Shown here one piece after another: positions 20,448 to 33,148 of a DNA stretch of 64,000 nt. Below the pieces are notes generated by a model. That model was not told the origin of the DNA and searched no databases. It saw only the letters and a program-made list of their open reading frames with translations. Each line of letters opens with the position of its first letter. Within the stretch, counting starts at the first letter, position 1. Source of the stretch: Rutstroemia sp. NJR-2017a BVV2 (lineage: Eukaryota > Ascomycota > Leotiomycetes > Helotiales > Rutstroemiaceae); the NCBI GenBank assembly GCA_002946415.1, contig NJPS01000048.1, forward strand, positions 1,302,001 through 1,366,000, given 5' to 3'. A program made the translations under genes and the position numbers.

Positions 20448-23178
20448 ATGTTACTTCGAGCAAAGTCTAAAGAATCATCTCGCACGGTTACTCCTCCAGG
20501 ACCATCGTATATGTCGAGCGAGCAATTCGGTACGTGCAATATTCTCTATGAAAGACTAGAGCAGAAACATTGCGCTCGCGCTGTAGCACAGCACATCATG
20601 CATTTTGAGACATGTCTAACAAGAAACAGCCGAATATTTAGCAGATCTCAGAAACAACCGAGTTGCAAGACCCAGCGGCGCAAGACCTCCACCTCCAAGT
20701 AAACGGCGGCAATCGATAGCTATATTATCAGAAACCACCCCACAGGCCGAAGCCCCACCAGTGACACCGGCCGCCGATCTTCCTTCGCGACCCGGAAGCT
20801 CTTTCTCTCGAAGACAGAGTCGAAACTCAATAGGGACATATTCATCTGCAGGCTCCAGGACTGGTCGAGCGCTTGTACAGCCACCGCCGCAGGAACCTCC
20901 TTTGAAACCTTCGGAAGTTGTGCCAAGTGCTACCTATATCGAAAGAGGCCTAAGATGGATGGAAAAGGAGGAAGCTGTGTCATTGAGAGAGGCCATGGAG
21001 GATATGGACCTGAAGAAGCAACACGAAGAAGAATTGCGAATCCATGCGGCAGCACAAGAAGAAGCTTCCGAGTTGGTCTACAAGCACCAATTTGGAGAAC
21101 CTATCGTCAATCCTGATGCGCCATATCGATACAATGATCATCTGAAGAAGAATAGCTACGCTCGCGCCAGAACTCAGAGTGTCAACGGAGGACCTATTTT
21201 GGCTACAGGACTTGCTAGAGACATAGCGCCGCCACAAACAGCTTCGTCAGCTTCAGGTGCGGAAGACGAGGGAGAAGAGAGATCTGACAGTTCTAAGAAC
21301 TCGTCTCCTGTCCAACGCAAGATCAGTCCAGAACGAGTTTTCCGTGGATCTTTGGACACTGGTCGAGATGCAATGGCTGAGCAAGCAGCTTCCAGAGGAT
21401 CCCCTACGCGTCCTCTTCGGTCGCAAAATAGTAGGAGGAAGAGTGGAGGTGGGAAGAGGAACATCAGTGGAGAGATAAAAGGCAGTTTTACGGGGGAACA
21501 AATTTGGGAGGAGCCAGAACCAGAAAGTGCCAAAAACACACTTCGTGGCCGACCTGCAGAAGCAAGAGATGTGCCCTCCTCCCCCCTGCAAGCCAAACCA
21601 CGAAATCCTCTCAACCGCGTTCAATTCATGCCCGAAGGCCCTCGCTCGAATAGTACTCCGCCCGAGGTAACGAAACGGTTCTCGTCAACGGAGATCTACA
21701 AGAACCCTCCATCGCAGTCACGAGATCCTGCCTATACTGCAAATCCACCTCCATCAGAAGAAGAGGTACCGAAGATAGAAGAAATACCCAAGAAGAATGG
21801 TATTGAGATCCGAGGAGAGGATATTCGTCAAGCGACGAGTATGCGTCTCAAAGATCGAAGTCCCAAACTCCCCACACCTACGGCAGTCAGTGACAAACCA
21901 GGCCGACCAATTGTAAGCTTTGACAAGAACTGGAAGCCGTCTGAGGCTGATGACAAGCCAGAAGTGCGAAGAAGATCACCGTTCGATCGCCGCCCAAATA
22001 GCAAAAAGCAAGACTTACCTGCTCGACCTGGCCCGACGCCTGCCCAAACTCCCACAGTTAAGAACTTTAACGCACCGACCCAAGTGAGCGTCTCCGTGCC
22101 TTCTATTAATGTCTCGGAATCTACCCCGTCAGTCCCTACTATAAATTTTCCTGATACACCTCATATTTCTGTTTCAGCCCCTAAAGTACCCACTATCGTT
22201 GAACCTACATCAAGCTCATCCAGAACGCCGGCTGTACCCACGATCATTGAACCTGGAACGAGTCCATCCAAATCAGCACCTGTCGTTCCCACGATCAATA
22301 TTCCAGCGATTAACGAGCCAGGATCTGGTTCTAAACCTTCAATTCCAACTATTTCACAACCCAGTTCATCACAATCAACAGCCAGACCACTACCGGATCC
22401 CAAGACTGCATCCAAGAGAACCTTCCAACGACAAGCTCCAGTTCCAGTTCCTCGAGGTCACTGGTCCCCTGCCATTGGCGGTCGAGCTACAGCAACATGT
22501 CACCAATGTCAATTACCCATTGAAGGCCGAGTTGTAGCCCTTCGAGGCGTCGCCGAACGCTTTCACCCAGAATGTTTTATTTGTTTTACATGTGGCACCG
22601 CGCTCGAAGCGCTCGAAATCAGTCCCGAACCTGCCGCCGCCCGCACCGCTCGTCTCGACCGCATCAAACGTCGCGAACAAGGCGAAATCATCCCCGAAAT
22701 CGAAGGCCAGACAGAAGCCGAAGATGGCGATGTGCGATTACGTTTCTTTTGCCATCTCGACTGGCATGAGGCTTACGCTCCTCGTTGCAAACATTGCAAA
22801 ACTCCTATTATTGGCGAACACGCTGTTGCTCTTGGCGAACATTGGCATTATGGACACTTCTTCTGCGCTGAATGCGGCGACCCTTTTGAACAGGGAATGA
22901 CGCATATTGAAAAAGACGGCTATGCTTGGTGTTTGTCCTGTCAGACCAAACGCACGGAACGAAAAGCCCCTAAATGCAAGAGATGCAGAAAAGCGGTTCT
23001 CGGCCAATATGTAGAGGCTTTGGGCGGAGAGTGGCACGATGAATGTTTCCGCTGCGGACACTGTAGCGGGGGATTTGACGATGGGCAGATTTTCCCTTGC
23101 CAGAGGGGCAATAAGGGGGAAGGGGGAGAGATCATCGTGCTTTGTACGGGGTGCATGGAGAAGGAATTGAAAGCCTAA
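20448..23178 (+). CDS. LIM-domain protein (paxillin-like), three LIM domains
   Basis: Exons 20448-20529 and 20630-23178 give 876 residues. Residues 1-640 are largely disordered, rich in Ser, Pro, Arg and Glu, with a short Glu-rich helix near 165-200 and a set of loose repeats around PTI.EP at about 535-625. Three zinc-binding LIM domains follow: one starting at C651 (CHQC, then HPECFICFTC), one at C748 (CKHC, HYGHFFCAEC) and one at C810 (CKRC, HDECFRCGHC). In the first, a charged insert of about 40 residues separates the two zinc fingers. Yeast Pxl1 and relatives act at sites of polarised growth and the cytokinetic ring; a scaffold role at actin structures is inferred. The intron is 100 nt; phase and frame agree. 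Confidence 0.88.
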
Positions 23179-23594
23179 ATGTTATTGAATGTTTTCTGCT
23201 TGTTTTCCTTTTGCTCAGTCGCTTTTGCATATGTTGGTCTGCTTTGGTTTTGGATTTGGATCGGTTGGGTACGGGTTTGATGGTTAGCATGCGAGCGCGT
23301 TTAGGGTACATAGATGATGCATGCGTGCTGTACTTACGTACGAAGATATATGCTTGTACACGTTCTCTTTGATGTTATGGTAGTGATGAGATGGTAGAAA
23401 ATGAATCATATACGTGTAACCTTTAGCGTGTGTGGATGATGGGTGCATGGATAGGTGTTTGTCTTTTCATGATATTGCGTTTCAAATTGGCTTTATATAT
23501 ATAAATGTCTGCGAAGACTCATCGGACGTGAAAATAGAGAGAGCAGTCTTATGGTCCGCAAGGCAGAGAGAGAATAGCAACAGTATATCCCCAA
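23179..23594. other. Intergenic between convergent genes
   Basis: 3' regions of the LIM gene and the CLC gene. Nothing else seen. Confidence 0.5.
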
Positions 23595-26275
23595 CTATTC
23601 CTTCATCAACCCCTCCAAATACAAAACCAATCTCTTCTTGATAATCACCCCAACAACCCTTCCACTCACCTCCTCCACCACAATAAGGTGTCTCAACCCC
23701 AGTTTCCCAAACATCTCAACCACATATTCTATTGGTGCCTTGGCACAAACCGTCAACGGAGTTTGGTCCACTAGCGCTGCCAGCGGTCCGTCGATCAGAT
23801 CTATGAATTCCTCATCATTCAATCCACTTTCTTCTCGCATGACGAAGTCGAGCTCGCCTTGTGCGAGATAGCCGTGCAGCATGCCGTTCTGGTTTACTAG
23901 TACGAGGCCCGCATCCATAAGGCCGCGGTTCTTAAGCTGTCCGAGTTTCATCGCCAGGAGCTGTCTAGAGACTTTGCGTTCGGGGCCGATTGTTACGGTT
24001 ATTTCGGACATGGTTTGGGGTGGGGGGATCAGTTCTTCAGCCAGAACACCTGTGTCTCGTACGATTGAAAGAGCAAGTTCAGAGTCAAGGAAAGGATGGC
24101 CCAAGACCGTCTGCGCAAGATCGTAAACACTTTCGCGGCTTAGTGCGTCGGCTACCCATTTTGCGACTAGGATGGCAACCATGAAGGCTGGGATGTAGTC
24201 GACTTCGCCGGTTAGTTCGAACATGATGACGGCGAGGGAGACAGTCATTCTCGACACACCGGCGAGGAAACCCGCTGCTCCTACCATGGCGAATAGGCCG
24301 GGGGCAGTAGTGCCTGGAAGGAATTGAGCGATTAGTCTTCCGAAGAGTGCGCCGGCGTCGAGGGCTGGGATGATGATTCCTGAGGGGACTTTGCAACCGA
24401 ATGTGATGATTGTGAGGATCAGTTTCACGCAGGTACCGTAAAAGAGCCATCCGTAATAGTGGTAATGGTTACCCTCAGAAGCTTCCTGCATGCAGACCCA
24501 GGAGCCTTCCGGCCGACGGCAGTCCACGAGGAGATTCTTGATGATGACATCGCCTGGCTCGCGTGTAAGGGGGTTAGGGTACTGGAGTAAAGTCGTAACG
24601 AGGACAACCAAGGTAAGTTCAAAGACTGGGTGATTTTTAATGATCTCGTATTTGCGAAATCTTTTTGACCAAAGGAAATTTGCTTTGCAAAAGACTCCGC
24701 CAAAGATGCCGCCAGCAACTCCAAGGAGGACGAATACTGCATAATGAACAGGGTCGTAGTCTAATCCATAGTTTGTCTCGAACAGCACAAGCTTGCCTGT
24801 CCCAGTCGGATTGAGAGCTTTGAGAACGATGGCCGCGAATAAAGAGCAGAGGAATGCTCGCCAAAGGACTTTTCGGGGAAAGTATGTGCTTATTTCCTGA
24901 TATACATCAGCCCATGACCGCAAAACAGTCGCAGCTAACATCTTCTCACTTCATAGCTAAATAAGACTCCACCGATTGGTGCACCGAAGGCGACACTTAG
25001 ACCTGCTGAACAAGCTACACTTAACATTTCTCTCATTTTGCGTCCGTTCTCGCGATACTTTGGAAATAGGCTTGCTACAAGGTATCCGGCACAAGTTGAG
25101 ATGTGGACAAATGGCCCTTCTTTCCCTAAGCACATTCCCGTTGCTACTGCGAAGGTGGAGCCAATTGCTTTCACGAGGAGGACCTTGAAGTCTAGGAAGT
25201 GCGGTATCACGAAACCCCTTGATTGTCGCATTAGCATGTCCGTTAATTGGATTGAGGTCCACAAGGCAAGTTGTATCCTCTTTTATATAGCAAAGAAAGT
25301 AGACCAAGGGCAGTAAATTACAACTTCATGCTCAATACAGTCTTTGCAATGAAGTATATGATTGGTCGTATTTATATCACCATATGGAGAACCTTCACTC
25401 GAGACCGAAGAATCACACTCGACTTCGAGGACATGGATGGCTTGAAGTCGTCCATAGTAGCCGCAAATTAAGGGGTGTACTTACGACAGAATTGTCTTGA
25501 TTTCAGGGATTCCACTGCCAGCCGCCATGTACATGGACTTTCCAGATGGGGTCTCTTCCCTGCCATCGATACTCTCTTGTTTGGCAACAGGGAGGGAGGC
25601 CTTCGTGGTCAAAGTGACAGAGCCGGCAATCATGCCAAATGCTAAAGCAAAGCCGATATAGATGACGAAGCTACTCGAGTAATTCTCCGACCATTGTTTC
25701 CAAGCATCGCATTTCTCTTCTGTTCGAATGTCGTATCCGATGGTGTTGATAAGACCTCCAGTCGAGCAGCAGCTTTCCCTTGTTCGGAGAAGATTCGAAG
25801 AGCAGTAACCAAGTTTCCAGTCACTGACTGTAGCTTCAGCTATGTCAACGACAAATGCTACAATAGCCGTGAATATTCCAATCAGCGCTGCAGCAAGCCA
25901 ACCCTGACTGCTGTCCCAGCCAGACCAGATACGACCTTTCAGGCTTCTGTTCGAATGAATCTCGCGATATCGAAACGAGTCCTTGATCTGAGACCAAAGT
26001 TAGCTCTATTCGCGAGTTCAGTCTGCAAGTCTGCGAACCAAATCGTGAAGCCAATCAATTGTGGTGTAGTCATTGTAGGGAAGTCTCTCCCCTATTGCTA
26101 AACCACCAAGAGCTTGCTCGTCTTTGGACACGCAAGATGAGATGATGGATGTGACATCGTGATTTCGGTGATCGCTACCACCATAAGGATGAATGCTGTC
26201 GCCGCTATGGTTGGGTCCGGCAGCTTGAGCACTTATCAGTTGAGTTGTTTCATTTGCTTCCGTGTCTTGAGGCAT
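23595..26275 (-). CDS. CLC-family chloride channel / Cl-:H+ exchanger
   Basis: Exons 26275-26039, 25987-25485, 25217-24950 and 24896-23595 give 769 residues. The N-terminal tail ends with YNDYTTIDWLHDLIKDSFRYRE, spanning the first splice, as in the Gef1/CLC-3 branch. Pore motifs are all present: GSGIPE (from G236), GKEGPFVH with gating glutamate E280, and GIIIPALDAG in the GxFxP position. C-terminal residues form a pair of CBS domains (VTIGPERKVSRQ.. and LTVCAKAPIEYVVEMF..). Related fungal proteins work in Golgi, endosome or vacuole and help copper and pH balance. The gating glutamate suggests exchanger activity, but that is inference. Intron 2 is 267 nt, well above the 51-53 nt of the others, with nothing recognised inside. 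Confidence 0.93.
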
Positions 26276-27310
26276 TGTTTGTAGCCTCCAAATACTTCTT
26301 GGGTATATTTGAGAAAGATGATAAGGAAATCAAACTGACATCACCACGAAGAACACTTGACCGGCCCCGGCTGCACGGGGCCAGCAGCATGGCTCATGGC
26401 TACGTAGCTAGAGAAGATGGTGGCTTGAGAAATAGGATATTTCAAAGATAAGCGCGATAAGACTGGATACCAGGGCGCGTGCATGCAGTACACTTGGCAT
26501 TTTCCTGTATGTTTCAGTGTTTAGTCTGCACCTGATGCCGGCATGGTGGCTGCTCGTCAGCAGTAGAAAAGTCATGCTTTCAACTTGAAGGTTGGTAAAA
26601 CTTCACAAAGCTGGCAATATATCCAGCGACAGCAATGTTTGACTTGACAGAAAGTCAAATTAACATGTGAATATGCGTATTTCCTATCTAAGTTTAGTGC
26701 GGGCGAACTATGGGATACTTTCGGCGGTTGCCGTTGGTGTCCCTGAACGCAAAATCCAAGAATAAGGGTCCTTGAAGGCACGAGACCACCATTTAGAAAA
26801 AGGAGCACAATTACTTTCGTATCGACATTCAAATCCACCATTTCAATTCGCATACGGTGTTCTCTCCGACGCATTCTATGCCCCTTTCAAGCTGAGAATC
26901 TGCCAAAAGAATCTCAAGCACCAACCCTGCGTCTCTGCACTGCCAACAACCCAACTAAACTGTTGACCGACACTCAACAACAAGCTTGCGATCCTTTCCT
27001 TCGAGTTGTGCGATATTCCGGGAGTAACATATATTTCGAATTCGAGAAGGCTTGCAGTGCCACCTTCTTATTATACGAGATCCTCGATCCAGAGTCGTCA
27101 AGCTACCTCGCCCAGCTGGAAGTAAGTAGACAGATTACAGGAGGGTCCTTTTCTACAGTCCTGGTCAATTGAGTATTGTATCAGTCAAGTGAGTACACAA
27201 TGAGCCTCTCTCTTGCGGGTTATTAATAGCGTCCCCAGGCAGATCAAGCATCGGCAGCCAGAACCGAATCCTCTTCGTTAAACTGCGGACCACACGAACC
27301 AACGAACAAT
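26276..27310. other. Divergent intergenic region
   Basis: Holds the promoters of the CLC gene and the ethanolamine kinase gene. A likely 5'-UTR intron of the kinase gene lies at 27189-27238 (GTGAGT..CCCCAG, 50 nt). The open frame at 26963-27172 is probably leader sequence. Confidence 0.45.
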
Positions 27311-28709
27311 ATGAGTACAATGTCTGCGCCCGAAGCCGATACTGGCAAGATTCGTTTCATCCCCCTCTCGTACAATTCCTCTGAGTCTCAAACATCAGCA
27401 CTACGTCTAATCCTTACACTGCGCCCCGAATGGGAACGGTCTGATGGAAAAATCGAGTTTATACGTTTCACAGACGGTATAACAAACACATTACTGAAGA
27501 TTGTCAATAAGAGATCTGGGCTTACGGCAGAAGAAATCGATAATGATGCAGTTCTGCTGAGAGCTTATGGTCAAGGTACAGATCTAATCATTGATCGGGA
27601 GCGGGAGACCCAGAATCATGAATTGCTTATGCAGTACAATTTGGCACCTGCGCTGCTTGCTCGATTTAAAAATGGCATGCTTTACCGGTTCATCCGTGGA
27701 GCTGTCACCAGTCCAGCAGATCTGAGAAAGCAAAGCATTTGGCGCGGAGTAGCTAGACGTTTGGCAGAGTGGCATGCGGTCGTTCCGTGTCTTGCATCGG
27801 TCCGTGATCCTCTGTCCAGGGAAATAGATGGGAGTGAACAATTCGGCCTTACAGCTCCAACTTCAAGCAAGAAGGATCCTGCTATACAAGCTGCAATTGA
27901 TAATATTGCCCCTGGAAAGCCTGCACCTAATGTCTGGACAGTAATGCAAAAGTGGATATATGCGCTTCCAGTAGGAACAGATGCAGAACGAGAGCGACAA
28001 GCAACTCTACAGAAGGAATTGACTCGACTGGTTGCCGAATTCAGTGACCGGCCAGGTCTTGGTAGCAATGGCGTGAGTGACCTCCGTAAAGCCCCAATGC
28101 GACTTGAGTTACTTCCCGTGGCCAAGCAGTGTTAGCAGCACAATGCATTATCTGTGACTACCCGCCATCACAAACCGTGCTAACACTTTTCAGCTCGTAT
28201 TTGCCCACTGCGACCTTTTAAGCGGTAATGTCATTATCCAGCCTCGAGTTGCTGGAGCTGCTACGCCTCCTGCTGTTGAGACTGTCAGTTTTATTGATTA
28301 CGAGTATGCAACTCCATCACCTGCTGCCTTCGATATTTCAAACCATTTTGCGGAGTGGGGAGGATTCGATTGTGAACATCAATATCTACCCACATGCTCC
28401 GAAAGGCGCGATTTCATCCGCGAGTACATCCGTAGTTATTTCTCTCACTTGAAGAAGGAATATGATGAAGAAGCAGAGGTTGAAAAGATGTTCGCCGAAG
28501 TAGACCTTTATCGAGGCGTGCCAGGTTTCTACTGGGGAATATGGGCTTTGATTCAAGCAACCATTTCTCAGATCGACTTTGATTATGCTGCATATGCGGA
28601 AGTTAGACTGGGCGAGTACTGGGCCTGGCGGAATGAGACCGATGGGAGTCGTGAGGCTTCTGGTAAGGAAGTTCCTTTGAGGGAGCGAAGATGGGCGCAG
28701 GATGTATAA
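27311..28709 (+). CDS. Ethanolamine kinase
   Basis: Exons 27311-28072 and 28194-28709 give 425 residues, joined in phase over a 121-nt intron. It belongs to the choline/ethanolamine kinase family, which phosphorylates ethanolamine (or choline) with ATP in the first step of the CDP pathway to phosphatidylethanolamine. The N-lobe holds RFTDGITNTLLKI (about residues 55-67), the ethanolamine-kinase form of the nucleotide-binding loop. Brenner's motif is HCDLLSGN (H259, D261, N266) with the catalytic aspartate, and the metal site is FIDYEYA (D289). EYWAWR near the C-terminus is also family-typical. The GGITN/DGITN-type loop and overall pattern favour ethanolamine over choline kinase. Cytosolic; substrate preference remains inferred. 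Confidence 0.9.
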
Positions 28710-29473
28710 ACAGCAAAAGTTATGTCAGTTTTGATAGAACGTATACGACCCGGGTCCAAAGCTATTTGTAAAATGTACGTGAGATGCTATTGGGCTTCAA
28801 CGCCTAGAGGCAAGGAGGAACAGAAGGGGTTGGCTTTGGACACGGCGGATGGAGTCTTCAACGACGACGAGATACCCAACGAGATAGCAAAATGTATGAT
28901 CCCGTAATCAAGCACAGTAATGAGATCGACGGTGTGCTTACGGAAAAAAAAAATATACGACTGAGCGAATCAGATTTCCTCGACAATTTAGTAATCGAAG
29001 TGGCTACAATCCTTTCCGTTCTCACACGTGAAAACATAAGTCGTACGTCAGTTGAGACTATGTAACCATAGGACTTAAAGATATAAAGAAGCTTAAATGA
29101 ATTACTGGGACGCGCCCCGGGACAGACATAAAAATCCATGGGTGGATTGCAGAGCTCGATGTGTAGACGTAAAGTGGATAATCACCGTTAGTTCGGGGGA
29201 GCGCTAGTTTGGAGATACTAAGTAATGTATTTAGGTCGTCGATGAACAGGTACTAGACACCCATGAAGTGCAGAATCCACATCGACAGGGGCAACCTCTC
29301 ATTAGGCGGGATATCATCTTGAGGAATATCGTCCTCAACAAATGTTCTCGTTGATGGAGTACCGAGTCAGCCCTACAAGATGAGCCAAGATCAGACAAAC
29401 CCCGACGACGGTTCCCCCATTTAGACCAATGCGAAAGGAGGTTAAACTTAGAAACGAATGCTTATCAATCACA

Positions 29474-30168
29474 ATGAAGCTTTATGCCAGTCTCACCGTT
29501 CTCCCGCACGATCTCAATACCATCCCCGACAAAAGTGCGGCCGTGGGATTCGCGGAGAAGGATTTCGGCGCCACGCTGTGTGACAGAGCTCATGATCCCC
29601 AAACTTCGAAAACCGACCACTCATAGGACCCCAAGGAAGAATAAGGACAGCAAAGACAGTTGCACGGCCACGCGTTCTAGATCCTCTGTTGCAGGTCTAC
29701 GCATGGCATCATCCATCCGTCCTTTGCAGGTTCTGCATTGCCGGGTGTCCTCAGCCGTAGCTGTCAAAACACAGGTCTGGGTAGTTTTTTGTTTTCGCAC
29801 TCGACTGGTCGTGGATCCTCTAATTTTGGTCGCGCTTATTGTGATACCATTGATGCCAAGATCTTCGATCTCAGAAGTTGTCAAGTATCTCGTAGCTGCG
29901 GTATTGAAATTGACTCCGACGGCTTCCCCTGAGGTCATATTCCCACTACCGCGGGTTGCTCGATCTGGAAATATACGTTATGCGTGAGCTTACCGCACCG
30001 AGACTGGATCGTTGGTAAGCTTCTTTGGATGTTAAGATTAACAGCAGCCGGGTGAACCTGGCTTGCGACAGAACGCTTCCAACAATTTGGCAAGATACAG
30101 AGTAAACTTTTAGTCATGGAGACTAGCTGCCGGCGGTCGCGAACGGTGCGCGGTACTTGTACATCCAT
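29474..30168 (-). pseudogene. Unknown gene, possibly broken or with an ultra-short intron
   Basis: I do not recognise the product. From an ATG at 30168 a frame runs to about 29986. A stretch of 29 bases with perfect-looking splice signals (GTAAGC, ATAAC, CCAG; 29957-29985) then joins in correct phase to a second frame that runs to a TGA at 29621-29623. The same frame stays open after this stop for another 49 codons, to 29474, with a coding-like composition (for example GAEILLRESHGRTFVGDGIEIVREN is cut here at 29540-29480; key features are its acidic/basic mix). The stop lies next to a hydrophobic stretch, LSLLSLFFLGVL. A 29-nt intron would be shorter than any other here. The simplest reading is a decayed gene; a real gene with unusual introns is possible. 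Confidence 0.3.
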
Positions 30169-31656
30169 GGCAATGATCGATGGATCTCAGGTCTTTCCAC
30201 ACTCAAAGCGCAGTCCCGAGCCTGACAAACGGGCCAGGAAAATGCCCGTACTGGATATCGACCTCGGTCGAATGAAGTAGGTTCGTGCTAGACTTACTCT
30301 CCTCGTACTAGTTGACCCTGTTTTCACATGGTGTTCCACGCTCTCCAGCGTATCGCCGGGTCACCGCGATACTTCTTTCGTTCTCGCTGGTACGAAGTAG
30401 ATCGAAAGTCTCATCTAGTCTGCCTACTATCCCTAATCTCTTCAAGTTCATCGTTCATCAACTCATCTCCACTAGAACGAAAAGAGGTTGCTGCCGCTTC
30501 TTCTCACTGCCAGCATCAGAAGCTCGAGTAAATGCAAGCGACATGGACGCCCCCACCGAGTCAAATTGGTATCTCCCATACAGGCCACCGCAATATTACC
30601 AATGCCAGCACTCCCGACGACGTTGCCATGCTTCAGCGACCGGGAAGGAATGATAATAGATTTCCAAGACGGGTCTTAGACAACAATAGACACGATCTTA
30701 CACGTAATGTCGCCTCGTCATTTTAACCTTCGATGCTTCTACCATTGTTCTTCGTGCCTTTGGCATAAGCACGCAGCTTATCCCAGCCCCCCCGGAAACA
30801 GATCTCATTTATCTTTGGGGGTGGCATCACAGTCTGACCTCACTGCACGAAAGTACCTGTACCTGCGACTCTGCGAGTTCTGCTCTGGACTAGGAGGAGG
30901 AGTTGGTTCAACCATCGTACGCCCACTTTGAAGGATCGGCGAATCACAAGTATAGGATAACAGGTTACAGAACCCTACTCGACCGAGGATGGTATCCTAC
31001 TCTGTATGATCCTGGTTCCGACTCTTCAATCTGAAGCGTTGTGTTTCCCCATAGTTTGTACTCTGCTGGCGTTAAGGCAAGGCTGACAGCCACTGCGCCT
31101 CTAAACTGTCCAGAGAGTCTGTCGGCTCGGTGGCTTTGTGCGACAAGATGTCTTGCATTTAACGGAGCTGGATTGGTTCTAGGGCCCCATTTTTGGTGAG
31201 AAACGGCTGGTGCGGGTCCCTGATGGCAAGCGAATGCGAAAGGCTTGTATGGATGGATGTACGGATATACCGCCCACCTCTCATATGCACGAGAGGGTGA
31301 GGATCTGAGGTAACGTCTAATTTCCAGAATAAACATATCCTTTCGAGCAAAATGGGATATGTGCAGGTATTTCCGAAGGTGGTACGAAAGAACTAGTAGA
31401 TGCTGACTGCCCACTTTTCATTGGTTGCTTTTTTACGACCCGACAACTGCCAGTGTGCCACAGCACCACGAAAGGCACCACAAAAGATTAGACACACCCG
31501 GATCTTTCTTCACCGACATCACCACCGACGAGTAAGCAGAAACATCCGATGCATTCCTATCTGACTCTTTAAGATTTTACACCGACGCACGAGAATCATG
31601 GCTTGACCTAGATCTACGAAGTACTCTACTCGAGCACGAAATGGAGATGGGAGCGG

Positions 31657-31711
31657 TTAGTAGTTAGTAGTTAGTAGGTGTAGGTGTAGGTGTAGGTGTA
31701 GGTGTAGGTGG
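31657..31711. repeat. Microsatellite, TAGT then TAGGTG units
   Basis: A short (GTTAGTA)n run passes into about six units of the hexamer TAGGTG. The hexamer differs from the fungal telomere unit TTAGGG, so I treat it as a simple repeat. Confidence 0.8.
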
Positions 31712-32524
31712 TTTTCGTGCTTGCTTGACCGGGCCAGTCCTAGCATAATGTCGATCCCTAATACAAGTACTAACCTATTATTGCTGTGCCGCACAGAGTA
31801 CATGGCAGACTTGGTTCTTCTAACCTTCGCCAGTGGCCGCGCTGTTCCATTCTAAATGCTGACCATCGCTCTACAATGACGGACGAATACCGAAACCTTA
31901 AGGGGAAGTCCTGAATTGCTTATGCTGGCTAAAAAAATGGTCTTGACTCTTGATATTCATGTAATCACAGATGGTATTGACATTAGGTTAGCATCGTCGT
32001 CCCACATTTCGATGACTGAGTACGGCTTTGATTGGCTGGTTCGCGTTTTAAGTTGCTGGTAAATATTTCAATTCTATCGTCAACCTCTGGTCGGGCTGAA
32101 GCCTTCCACTCCTTCCTACCAAATCAACTACATGTACGAAGTACCTCCAGGTCCAGGATCCCCATGCGCTAGCCCTACGGAGGTTCGACACTGCCGTGTA
32201 CTTGGTACATCACCAGAGAAACAGCCTAGGGATTCACTGGATTCTCAGGATGGAAATAGAGCGCAGTAGTAGCATGTCTAGGCTTGGACTCTTGGTTCTT
32301 GCGTCTTCTTGGATCTGCTTTCACCGGCGCAGTACTGGTACTTGGTATGGTTAATGGGGGATTTGGGCTATCATCGCACTCGCACATCTTGATGATCCAG
32401 CGGCACTGGTTGGAGGAACTTATTTCTAGTTTCATGTTCCCCAAGGTTTGTTGGCGGTCGTATGTGGACGGATGTACTCTGCCAGTACGTAGGAGGTTTT
32501 GTGATCTCTCTCTCTGTGCCTCGC

Positions 32525-32553
32525 TCTCATGCTCTCATGCTCTCATGCTCTCA
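32525..32553. repeat. Tandem repeat, 8-bp unit TCTCATGC
   Basis: About 3.5 perfect copies in non-coding sequence upstream of the bZIP gene. Confidence 0.8.
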
Positions 32554-33102
32554 GATACACTGTACTTCGTACGGATGTATTCTGGCGCTCATGTACCTAC
32601 TCGCTGGAAAGATTTAGCCAGGAAATACTTGCCCCTGGTGGATCAATTCCTCTGGACCCAGTACCCACAGAAACTCTTCGGCTCTTTCGCTCTCTCGTCT
32701 ATTCGAAGAACATGGGGATCTGCTGGCTTTCCAGTATCCCTGTTCCTCAAATCTTCGAGCGCATGGCATCCTTACAAGTTTATAAGCATCCACTCCCCAC
32801 CCCCTGTCCATGTTCTGACGGGTAGAATTGCTTATGACTCTCACTCTGGCACCCCACCCTCTGGGTTCTGGCAGACTAGGGTGGCCCTAGCGGTTCAAGG
32901 CTGAGAGGGATTAGAGGCATTACCGCAGACTCACAGAGCATAGCTCGGAGCCCTGGCCTGAATTGAGAAGTCCCATGCATCTAAGAGCCATACTCTCAGA
33001 GGATGGAAATGCTGGACCTCCAGGGTATATGATCTCACTGCGGACCACGAAGGATTGACCAAACCACATCTCTTCCATAGATCTTATACATCTTACATCT
33101 CA

Positions 33103-33132
33103 CATCTTTATATCTTTATATCTTTATATCTT
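33103..33132. repeat. Tandem repeat, ATCTTTAT x3-4
   Basis: Three to four copies ending 16 bases before the bZIP start codon, so probably in the 5' leader or core promoter. Confidence 0.7.
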
Positions 33133-33148
33133 CTAGCCATCGCCCAAC

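Larger units (their letters stand above)
28710..33148. other. 4.4 kb region without a confirmed gene
   Basis: Contains one interesting interrupted frame on the minus strand (listed separately at 29474-30168), several simple repeats and otherwise no recognisable gene. The right third is the likely promoter and 5' leader of the bZIP gene. The frames at 30312-30931 and 32284-32904 show no family features. Confidence 0.45.

Noticed and set aside
26963..27172. Frame of 69 codons before the ethanolamine kinase
   Set aside because: Starts without an ATG and lies in the probable 5' leader next to a likely leader intron.
29484..29987. Plus-strand frame of 167 codons
   Set aside because: Low-complexity composition; it is antisense to the more gene-like minus-strand frame.
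31657..31711. Possible interstitial telomere
   Set aside because: The unit is TAGGTG, not TTAGGG, and neighbouring sequence is ordinary.
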